5,456 nucleotides of DNA from Planctomycetota bacterium (GTDB lineage: Bacteria > Planctomycetota > MHYJ01 > JACQXL01), in NCBI GenBank assembly GCA_030018555.1, contig JASEHY010000104.1, forward strand, positions 1-5,456, given 5' to 3'. Shown one piece after another: positions 1 to 4,760 of this stretch. Made by a program: the position numbers and the translations under genes. Under the pieces are notes generated by a model. The model saw nothing but the letters and a program-made list of their open reading frames with translations. It did no database searches and was not told the origin of the DNA. Positions within the stretch are counted from its first letter, which is position 1. Each line of letters opens with the position of its first letter.

Positions 1-180
1 TCCCGCCCCGAAGGGGCGTCGCCCCGCAGGGCGAACCTCCCGCCCACTAGGGCGAGGTTCGCCACAGGCGACGCCTAAGGCGGGAGGCTCGCCCAACGAA
101 GTTGGGCGGCGGGCAAAGGGGATTGCCCCGTTTTCACCTGACGGTCTGGCGCCAGGGCGCCATGGCGCTTCGGGCACCAC
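1..180. repeat. GC-rich cluster of nested palindromes
   Basis: At least five stem-loops can be read directly. GCCCC/GGGGC lies at 5-17 with loop GAA. CGCCC/GGGCG lies at 20-33. GCGAACCTC at 31-39 pairs with GAGGTTCGC at 54-62, continued by GCCC/GGGC inside with loop ACTA. GCCCAAC/GTTGGGC lies at 91-107 with loop GAA. GGGCAA/TTGCCC lies at 111-128. TGGCGCC/GGCGCCA lies at 147-162. The composition is far more GC-rich than the neighbouring genes. Similar sequence occurs at the right end of the window (5433-5456). This is best read as a pile-up of small dispersed palindromic elements rather than a structural RNA. I see no rRNA, tRNA or riboswitch signature in it. Confidence 0.7.
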
Positions 181-280
181 TTCTTATATCAATTTCAGGA
201 TGGTAGAGACAGAAGACCCGGTCAACCCTGACAAGAAAATCAAACGACTTGTTCTTGACATTCAGGTTACTACTTTATAG
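2..280 (+). CDS. 3' end of an unidentified plus-strand gene (5' cut off by the window edge), rich in repeat-derived codons
   Basis: The plus-strand frame starting at base 2 has no stop until TAG at 278-280, giving 92 sense codons. The part up to about 160 translates to a Pro/Gly/Arg/Ala-rich low-complexity sequence and coincides with a cluster of GC-rich hairpins. The last 35 or so residues (G-T-T-S-Y-I-N-F-R-M-V-E-T-E-D-P-V-N, then D-K-K-I-K-R-L-V-L-D-I-Q) look like ordinary protein, with alternating charged and hydrophobic residues that suggest a final beta strand. I do not recognise the family. A pseudopilin-like or other secreted-protein C-terminus is possible but unsupported. The gene would converge on topA, with 30 bp between the two stop codons. 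GC-rich DNA stays open by chance fairly easily, so the left part is weak evidence. The segment from about 180 to 280 is the more convincing one. Confidence 0.42.
   Translation, partial: PAPKGRRPAGRTSRPLGRGSPQATPKAGGSPNEVGRRAKGIAPFSPDGLAPGRHGASGTTSYINFRMVETEDPVNPDKKIKRLVLDIQVTTL
147..162. repeat. Palindrome TGGCGCC-AG-GGCGCCA
   Basis: This is a perfect 7-bp inverted repeat with a 2-nt centre, at the right edge of the GC-rich cluster. The same arms occur with a 3-nt centre inside the topA N-terminal extension (2768-2784). The shared arms suggest that the two are copies of one small repeat type. Confidence 0.6.
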
Positions 281-297
281 CCCCGATTTTATCGGGG
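281..297. terminator. Hairpin between convergent genes, possible weak bidirectional terminator
   Basis: CCCCGAT at 281-287 and ATCGGGG at 291-297 form a perfect 7-bp stem with loop TTT. It begins directly after the plus-strand stop at 278-280 and lies 13 bp beyond the topA stop codon. The position suits termination of both convergent genes. Neither side has a run of T residues, so a classical intrinsic terminator is not shown. Its arms resemble other small palindromes in the window (TCCCGAT/ATCGGGA inside topA), so it may simply be another copy of that repeat type. Confidence 0.4.
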
Positions 298-310
298 TGA
301 ATAATCCTGC

Positions 311-2839
311 CTAACTGGGCTCACCTTCCTCTATGAGTTCCTCTAACTCCTCTTGGAATTTGGAATTTAGGATTTCGGATTTAGGATGTGGGGCGGTCTC
401 TCTAAAAGGTTTGGCGTTTTTGCATTCCGGATAGCCCGAACAGGCAATGAATTTGCGAGCGCGTCGGTTGGTCTTTACTATCATCTCCTTTCCACATTTT
501 TCACAGGTCTGGTGAGCGAGAATTGTCTCTGGTTTTATCTTCAGAGAAATGGTATGTTTGCATTCCGGATATCCGGCACAGGCAAGGAATCTGCCGAAAC
601 GGGACCATCTTTCCACAATCGTTGACGAACACTTCGGGCATTTCATATCTGCGACTTCTTTCCCTTTTTCGCTGGTCATTTCCTCTCCTGCCTTTTCTAA
701 ATCTTTACTGAATGGCTCATAAAACTCCCGAAGCAGAGAAACCCAATCTTTCTTGTCTTCTTCAATAAGGTCAAGTTCTTCCTCTATCTGTGCGGTAAAT
801 TTAGTATTGATAATATCATCAAAGAAAGGCACTAATTTATCATTTACGAGGACACCTAATTCTGTGGGCAGAAGCGCACGGCTTATTTTAATAACATAAC
901 CCCTGTCCTGGATGGTAGAGATAATCGGGGCATAGGTTGAAGGCCTTCCAATTCCGTATTTTTCCAGAACCTTAACCAGCATTGCTTCAGTATAACGAGA
1001 CGGCGGATTGGTAAATGATTGCGACGGAGTAATATTTACCGGGGTCAGTTTCTCATTCTCTTTAAGCGCAGGTAATAGTTGCTCTTCTGGCTGATGAAGT
1101 ATCAGAAACCCTTTAAATAATAGGCGGTGTTCACTTGCTCCGAAAACGCATTTCTGCACGGATAAACTCTCGGCAAGCAGGTTGTTTTCTACTGGCTCAT
1201 CAAGAATACCCAGCACATTTACAATCAGTGCCTTGTCCGTGGGGTCTTTACCTAATTCTTCCAGTATATTCATGGCAGTAATCTTATCCTCTTTATTCTT
1301 GTTGAGGATAGTTATTATCTTAGTCCTGTGTTCTGTGTCCTGTGTCCTGTGTTCTGTGTCCTGCAAACCCTGGAGTATCTTTTCTGCGATAATATTTTTC
1401 CGCTTGTCGTTGGAGAATACGGACAAATCAAGGGCGGGCGATAATGTTGCTTCAATCTCCACGGTTTTATTGTGCCAGAGCGCCGGCTTCATCTGGGTTG
1501 CCACAAAACATTTCCAGATAAGGTCATAGAGTTTATACTGGTCTTTGGTGAGATATTGTGCAATGCTGTCCGGCGTCTTGGAGACATAGGTCGGCCTGAT
1601 TGCCTCGTGCGCCTGTTGTGATTGCTTGCTCGGTTTGTAACGACGGGCTTCGGGATGGAGCAGTGTTTCCCCATATTGCTGACTGATAAATTTGCGACAT
1701 TCGTTGATAGCCAGTTCGCTTACCCGCACCGAATCGGTACGCATATAGGTAATTAAACCAGTCGGTCCTTCGGGTAAATCTATCCCTTCATAAAGTTGCT
1801 GGGCAATAACCATCGTCTTTTTGGGGCTGAAGTTTAACCTGGTTGATGCCACCTGCTGTAAGGTGCTGGTAATAAAAGGGGGAGGCGGATATTGATAGGC
1901 ATCTTTTTCTATAATAGAAGAAACAATAAACTCACTTTTGAGCAGACATTCCACCAGTTTCTTTGATTCTGATTCAGCGCCCAGCCAGATATTGGTGTTG
2001 GTGTCCAGAGGACTGCCAACCCTGACATCATTAAGTTTAGTAAGCAGGATACAGATTCGCCCTGTCCCGATGAATATCGGGATGGTGGCTACCAGGGGCT
2101 CACTGCCCGAAAGGGGAGACGGTTCTTTGTCCTTCAGCCCGTATGGGCTTCTGGATGAATCCTCGTTGAGAAGTTCAGCCGTGATTTTCCAGTATTCCCG
2201 TGTCTTGAATGCTTTAATTTGCTTTTCCCGTTCCACGATAAGCTGGAGCGCCACGGACTGAACCCTGCCTGCTGACAATCCTTTGGTTATCTTTTTCCAC
2301 AGCAAAGGTGAGAGGGTATATCCCATAATGCGGTCAAGCAGACGTCTTGCCTGTTGTGCGTTAACCAGATTTATTGATATCTTTCTTGGCTCTTCAAACG
2401 CCTTGCGGACTGCCGGTGCAGTTATTTCATCAAAACTTACACGCCAGATTTTCTCTTCAGGAACTTTCAGAACCACAGATAGATGCCAGGCAATTGCTTC
2501 ACCTTCCCTGTCCGGGTCAGTGGCAAGATAAACCATCTTGCTACCTGCGGATATCTTTTTTAACTCGTTAATATTCTTAATCTGTTTCCTTATTGATTGA
2601 TAGGTTGGCGTGAAATTGTTTTCAATATCTATGCCCAATCTACTTTTAGGCAGGTCGCGGATATGTCCATAAGAAGATTTGATAAGGTAATCATCACCGA
2701 GAATACGGCTGATTGTTTTTATCTTGGCGGGAGATTCCACGATGACTAAAGACTTGATTGCAGTGAGTGGCGCCTGAGGCGCCACGAATCTGTTCTGGCT
2801 ATTCTCTGCCTGCACCGTTGCTTTCTTCTTCATCTTCAT
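311..2839 (-). CDS. topA: DNA topoisomerase I (type IA)
   Basis: This enzyme relaxes negatively supercoiled DNA by cutting one strand through a 5'-phosphotyrosine and passing the other. The 842-residue product has a Toprim domain from about residue 30, with the acidic residue in VIVESPAK (E35) and the metal-binding D-P-D-R-E-G-E at 108-114. The catalytic tyrosine is Y365 in G-L-I-T-Y-M-R-T-D-S, followed by Q-A-H-E-A-I-R-P-T at 409-417 and the R-Y-T-E-A and G-R-P-S-T-Y-A motifs near 615-637. Two C4 zinc ribbons close the protein (C734/C737/C754/C760 and C779/C782/C800/C806). Start at 2839: the first ATG, with a weak GGGGAA 6 nt upstream; ATG at 2833 is equally possible. It overlaps the preceding gene by 41 bp, so its translation is probably coupled. 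Unusual features are a roughly 28-residue N-terminal extension, inserts at about 227-261 and 466-563, and a repeat-coded tail at about 819-829. All core motifs remain, so it is probably functional. Confidence 0.97.
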   Translation of the reverse strand: MKMKKKATVQAENSQNRFVAPQAPLTAIKSLVIVESPAKIKTISRILGDDYLIKSSYGHIRDLPKSRLGIDIENNFTPTYQSIRKQIKNINELKKISAGSKMVYLATDPDREGEAIAWHLSVVLKVPEEKIWRVSFDEITAPAVRKAFEEPRKISINLVNAQQARRLLDRIMGYTLSPLLWKKITKGLSAGRVQSVALQLIVEREKQIKAFKTREYWKITAELLNEDSSRSPYGLKDKEPSPLSGSEPLVATIPIFIGTGRICILLTKLNDVRVGSPLDTNTNIWLGAESESKKLVECLLKSEFIVSSIIEKDAYQYPPPPFITSTLQQVASTRLNFSPKKTMVIAQQLYEGIDLPEGPTGLITYMRTDSVRVSELAINECRKFISQQYGETLLHPEARRYKPSKQSQQAHEAIRPTYVSKTPDSIAQYLTKDQYKLYDLIWKCFVATQMKPALWHNKTVEIEATLSPALDLSVFSNDKRKNIIAEKILQGLQDTEHRTQDTEHRTKIITILNKNKEDKITAMNILEELGKDPTDKALIVNVLGILDEPVENNLLAESLSVQKCVFGASEHRLLFKGFLILHQPEEQLLPALKENEKLTPVNITPSQSFTNPPSRYTEAMLVKVLEKYGIGRPSTYAPIISTIQDRGYVIKISRALLPTELGVLVNDKLVPFFDDIINTKFTAQIEEELDLIEEDKKDWVSLLREFYEPFSKDLEKAGEEMTSEKGKEVADMKCPKCSSTIVERWSRFGRFLACAGYPECKHTISLKIKPETILAHQTCEKCGKEMIVKTNRRARKFIACSGYPECKNAKPFRETAPHPKSEILNSKFQEELEELIEEGEPS
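353..387. repeat. Five tandem 7-bp repeats in the topA C-terminal tail
   Basis: On the plus strand the units are TTGGAAT, TTGGAAT, TTAGGAT, TTCGGAT and TTAGGAT, with no gaps. They lie within the last codons of topA, past the second zinc ribbon, and encode the stretch around P-K-S-E-I-L-N-S-K-F-Q. This stretch is a tail outside the known family motifs. The period of seven is not a multiple of three. Confidence 0.8.
1324..1363. repeat. Tandem heptamer repeat inside topA (about 5.7 units)
   Basis: The units on the plus strand are TCCTGTG, TTCTGTG, TCCTGTG, TCCTGTG, TTCTGTG and a partial TCCTG. Because three units make 21 nt, the protein shows a perfect seven-residue repeat, D-T-E-H-R-T-Q then D-T-E-H-R-T-K, at residues 494-507. 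The tract sits inside a region that is extra relative to typical TopA. Gain or loss of a single unit would shift the frame of topA. Confidence 0.88.
2057..2161. repeat. Palindrome-rich in-frame insert in topA
   Basis: Codons 227-261 of topA lie where other TopA proteins go straight from the conserved strand 'W-K-I-T-A-E-L' to the next strand (here I-C-I-L-L-T-K-L). The DNA holds TCCCGAT/ATCGGGA (2065-2071 and 2076-2082, loop GAAT), GGGC/GCCC (2096-2108, loop TCACT) and AGCCC/GGGCT (2136-2149, loop GTAT). The 11-mer GCCCGTATGGG at 2137-2147 occurs inverted in the right-hand intergenic repeat at 5413-5423. The boundaries are estimates made without an alignment. Confidence 0.65.
2767..2785. repeat. 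Palindrome GTGGCGCC-TGA-GGCGCCAC in the topA N-terminal extension
   Basis: This is a perfect 8-bp inverted repeat with a 3-nt loop. It encodes V-A-P-Q-A-P-L near residues 19-25, just upstream of the K-S-L-V-I-V-E-S-P-A-K sequence where TopA proteins usually begin. The core arms match the intergenic palindrome at 147-162. Confidence 0.75.
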
Positions 2840-2987
2840 CGGTCATTCCCCATTCTTCTGGAGGAAGACTCTGCATCCATTCATCCTCTTTTTGCATCCC
2901 TGCCTTCTGTTTTTTAGTCCTTATGAGCATAACAAAAAATACCACGATGGCAAGTATTCCGATAAAAATATAGAGATAAACTAACAT
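2799..2987 (-). CDS. Small single-pass membrane protein of unknown function
   Basis: The predicted product has 62 residues. Residues 2-22 (L-V-Y-L-Y-I-F-I-G-I-L-A-I-V-V-F-F) form one hydrophobic helix. It is followed by the basic patch R-T-K-K-Q-K, which predicts a cytoplasmic C-terminus, and then by a strongly acidic tail (E-D-E-W, P-P-E-E-W, D-E-D-E-E-E). It has no cysteines and no signal-peptidase site that I can see. A Shine-Dalgarno-like AAGAGG lies 9 nt before the ATG, inside the 18-bp gap after lipA. The gene runs 41 bp into topA in another reading frame. The good ribosome site, operon position and membrane-like composition argue that it is real. I do not recognise the family, and nothing links it functionally to lipoylation or to topoisomerase. 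Confidence 0.68.
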   Translation of the reverse strand: MLVYLYIFIGILAIVVFFVMLIRTKKQKAGMQKEDEWMQSLPPEEWGMTDEDEEESNGAGRE

Positions 2988-2996
2988 TGTATTGAA

Positions 2997-3002
2997 CCTC
3001 TT
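2997..3002 (-). promoter_or_regulatory. Ribosome binding site of the small membrane-protein gene
   Basis: The minus strand reads AAGAGG, then 9 nt, then ATG at 2987. It lies between the lipA stop and this start and is the clearest Shine-Dalgarno sequence in the window. It supports both the reality and the start of the small gene. Confidence 0.6.
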
Positions 3003-3005
3003 GAA

Positions 3006-3896
3006 CTACTCTTGTTGACGATATGAGGAGCGGACAAAAGGACCAGATGAAACCGTCTCAAATCCCATCTGGTAAGCCCTCTGCCTGTAGAACGCAAACT
3101 CCTCAGGAGTGATAAACCTTTTTACTTCAACTGTTTCAGGGTTTAGAGACGGGCGTAAATATTGTCCCAGTGTTATAGACCTGCATTTTACTCTTCTCAG
3201 GTCAGACATTGTTTTCTCCACCTCGTTTTGTTCTTCGCCCAGACCTAACATCAGACCGGATTTTGTAATTATATTAGAATTAAGTTTTGTAACATATAAA
3301 AGAACATTTAGTGAGCGTTGATAGTTGGCTTCTGGTCTTATTTCAGGATAGAGCCGTGAAACGGTCTCTATATTATGATTAAAGACATCGGGCATGGCTT
3401 TAATTACCTTGCGGATACTTGTCTTGTTGACTGTCGTGCCAGACCCCGAATGCTTTCGGGGTTCGGCGGAAAAGTCAGGGGTTAAGACCTCAATAATAGT
3501 ATCCGGACACATTTCTCTTACTTTTAGTATCGTTTCATAAAATACATCTGCACCTCCATCCTGCAGGTCATCGCGTGTAACAGAGGTAATTACGACATGC
3601 TTGAGAGCCATCTTTTTAGTAGCGATTGCAACCCGGCTCGGCTCGTTATCCCCCACCCTCTCTCGTTCATTCTGTGAAAGAGCGTGGGTCGGAATAGCGC
3701 AAAAGCGGCAGTGTCTTGTGCAGATATTACCGAGAATAAGAAAGGTTGCTATGCCTCTTGAGAAGCACTCAAAGATATTGGGACACCTGGCACTCTGGCA
3801 GACAGTGTGAAGTCCACAATCTTTAAGAATTCTGTTTATAGCGATGGATTTACCAAGGGGATGTTTTCTTGTCTTTAGCCACTCTGGAAAAAACAT
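3006..3896 (-). CDS. lipA: Lipoyl synthase (radical SAM)
   Basis: LipA inserts sulfur at C6 and C8 of protein-bound octanoyl groups, completing the lipoyl cofactor of 2-oxoacid dehydrogenases and the glycine cleavage H protein. The 296-residue product has the auxiliary-cluster motif C33-x4-C38-x5-C44, the radical-SAM motif C59-x3-C63-x2-C66, and the R-S-S-Y sequence at 289-292 that supplies the serine ligand. The family sequences V-I-T-S-V-T-R-D-D-L-Q-D-G-G, P-D-V-F-N-H-N-I-E-T-V and G-L-M-L-G-L-G-E are present. The start is right for the family, because W-L-K-x-R follows within a few residues. It begins 2 bp after the lipB stop with no clear ribosome site, so translation is probably coupled to lipB. 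Between L-T-P-D-F and P-D-V-F-N-H-N there are 26 residues where about 13-15 are usual. The excess is encoded by a palindrome at 3443-3462. A second, smaller expansion lies at residues 69-82. Confidence 0.98.
   Translation of the reverse strand: MFFPEWLKTRKHPLGKSIAINRILKDCGLHTVCQSARCPNIFECFSRGIATFLILGNICTRHCRFCAIPTHALSQNERERVGDNEPSRVAIATKKMALKHVVITSVTRDDLQDGGADVFYETILKVREMCPDTIIEVLTPDFSAEPRKHSGSGTTVNKTSIRKVIKAMPDVFNHNIETVSRLYPEIRPEANYQRSLNVLLYVTKLNSNIITKSGLMLGLGEEQNEVEKTMSDLRRVKCRSITLGQYLRPSLNPETVEVKRFITPEEFAFYRQRAYQMGFETVSSGPFVRSSYRQQE
3443..3462. repeat. Palindrome inserted in lipA
   Basis: ACCCCGAA at 3443-3450 and TTCGGGGT at 3455-3462 form a perfect 8-bp stem with loop TGCT. On the coding strand this gives E-P-R-K-H-S-G-S, residues 145-152 of LipA, in a stretch where the family has a short connection. 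The reading frame is kept. Confidence 0.8.
3652..3688. repeat. Imperfect inverted repeat in lipA
   Basis: The left arm begins CCCAC and contains CTCT, and the right arm GAAAGAG ends in GTGGG. The arms pair imperfectly around a loop near ATTCTGT. The DNA encodes H-A-L-S-Q-N-E-R-E-R-V-G after the radical-SAM cysteines, a connection that seems about five residues longer than usual. This is weaker than the other lipA palindrome. Confidence 0.35.
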
Positions 3897-3898
3897 TG

Positions 3899-4618
3899 TT
3901 AAGTAGATATTTCAGACGGGATATGTGATAAATGCGTTTCTACTTCTGTGATAGATACATCAAAGAGTTCCGAAAAAACCACAAGATACTTTTTAATAAA
4001 ATCGCAGAGCGGTATCTTTTTGCCGAGCAGTTCTGAAACAGAAGTAATTTTAGCATTTTTCAATCCGCAGGGATTAATAAGGTTAAAACTATCAAGTTCG
4101 TTATTGATATTGAGCGAAAACCCGTGGTAAGTAACACCTCTGGAGACTCGCATACCTAAAAATCCAATCTTATATTCATAACCATCATCAACCCCTGCTT
4201 TTTTCACCCAGACTCCGGCGGATTTATCATCCTTGGTATATGCATTGATACCAAATTCCGCAAGCGTATCTACAAGTGTGTTTTCTATTGCTCGCACATA
4301 CTCCTTCATTGTTTTCCTATGAAAGGCAAGGGCAAGTATGGGATAGCCAATAAGTTGACCTGGTCCATGATAAGTAACATCACCGCCGCGGTCGGTCTGA
4401 ATGACCTGTATCTTTTTCCTGTTAAGCGACTCTGATGAAACAAGAATATTATTGCGATTGGCATTTTTGCCGAGTGTAATTACCGGCTTGTGTTCTAAAA
4501 ATACCAGAAAAGAATTTCCCCCTTTTGATTCTCTGGCTCGCTCAACCAGTTCAAACTGGAAAGAGAGCGATTCTTCGTAAGGAACTATACCTAACTTAAA
4601 AACGGTTAATGGTTTCAT
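3899..4618 (-). CDS. lipB: Octanoyl-[acyl-carrier-protein]:protein octanoyltransferase
   Basis: LipB transfers an octanoyl group from octanoyl-ACP to the lysine of lipoyl domains through a cysteine thioester, the first step of endogenous lipoate synthesis. LipA, encoded directly downstream, then acts on the product. The 239-residue protein has the family signature R-G-G-D-V-T-Y-H-G-P-G-Q at 77-88, followed by L-I-G-Y-P-I. K150 is the expected catalytic lysine (K-I-G-F-L-G), G-V-T-Y-H-G-F-S-L-N lies at 161-170, and C184 in I-N-P-C-G-L is the catalytic cysteine. The length is normal. The ATG at 4618 has a weak AGGGA about 9 nt upstream. The gene lies 125 bp after efp across a repeat-rich spacer and abuts lipA at 2 bp. 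No promoter could be assigned with confidence. Confidence 0.97.
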   Translation of the reverse strand: MKPLTVFKLGIVPYEESLSFQFELVERARESKGGNSFLVFLEHKPVITLGKNANRNNILVSSESLNRKKIQVIQTDRGGDVTYHGPGQLIGYPILALAFHRKTMKEYVRAIENTLVDTLAEFGINAYTKDDKSAGVWVKKAGVDDGYEYKIGFLGMRVSRGVTYHGFSLNINNELDSFNLINPCGLKNAKITSVSELLGKKIPLCDFIKKYLVVFSELFDVSITEVETHLSHIPSEIST

Positions 4619-4651
4619 AGAAGGATGTCCCTATTCCTCACCCACCCCCCC

Positions 4652-4671
4652 AACCTAATCTCTAACGGGGC
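4652..4671. repeat. 20-bp direct repeat, copy 1 (spacer copy)
   Basis: The sequence starting AACCTAATC and ending AACGGGGC is identical, base for base over 20 bp, to 4741-4760, which contains the end of efp. The offset between the copies is 89 bp. This copy is non-coding and forms the left arm of the hairpin at 4659-4686. Confidence 0.9.
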
Positions 4672-4686
4672 TCACCCCGTTAGAGA
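4659..4686. repeat. Strong stem-loop in the efp-lipB spacer
   Basis: TCTCTAACGGGG at 4659-4670 pairs perfectly over 12 bp with CCCCGTTAGAGA at 4675-4686, with loop CTCA. It is the longest perfect stem in the window. Transcribed from efp toward lipB it would form a stable RNA hairpin. No T run follows it, so I call it a repeat that might attenuate or stabilise the transcript, not a proven terminator. Confidence 0.8.
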
Positions 4687-4690
4687 CAGG

Positions 4691-4722
4691 AAACGTCTCA
4701 AACGGTTCTTGAGATAACGTTT
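4691..4722. repeat. Second stem-loop in the efp-lipB spacer
   Basis: AAACG-TCTCAA at 4691-4701 pairs with TTGAGA at 4709-4714 and CGTTT at 4718-4722, with a 3-nt bulge (TAA) and a 7-nt loop. It lies next to the 12-bp hairpin, so the efp downstream transcript would carry two hairpins in a row. Confidence 0.6.
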
Positions 4723-4740
4723 GCCCATTCCGGTCTTCAA

Positions 4741-4760
4741 AACCTAATCTCTAACGGGGC
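4741..4760. repeat. 20-bp direct repeat, copy 2 (contains the efp stop codon)
   Basis: This copy is identical to 4652-4671. It covers the efp stop codon (4744-4746) and encodes the last four EF-P residues, P-V-R-D, plus part of R188. The EF-P family usually ends near the preceding Y-M-E-R-V, so the repeat appears to supply the gene's end. Confidence 0.85.

Noticed and set aside
1324..1363. CRISPR-like array
   Set aside because: The units are only 7 bp and directly adjacent with no spacers. This is a simple tandem repeat.
1182..1529. Plus-strand open frame of 115 codons opposite topA
   Set aside because: It lies wholly within topA. Its translation mirrors the topA repeat and has no family features, so it is an antisense shadow.
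2057..2161. topA as a pseudogene broken by the insert
   Set aside because: The frame is continuous for 842 codons and every Toprim, catalytic and zinc-ribbon motif is present after the insert.
3109..3321. Plus-strand open frames opposite lipA, lipB and efp
   Set aside because: All lie inside strongly supported minus-strand genes and show no domain or ribosome-site support.
4637..4655. G-rich tract on the minus strand upstream of lipB as a G-quadruplex or regulator
   Set aside because: Only three runs of three or more G can be separated. Two-tier structures are common by chance, and nothing else supports a role.
4659..4722. Riboswitch or structured regulatory RNA upstream of lipB
   Set aside because: The stems derive from a repeat shared with the efp 3' end, and I recognise no riboswitch consensus. 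Repeat-derived hairpins explain the structure.
4687..4743. Promoter for lipB in the efp-lipB spacer
   Set aside because: A TTGAAG at suitable spacing exists, but the -10 candidates match only two or three of six bases, and the sequence is dominated by repeat hairpins.
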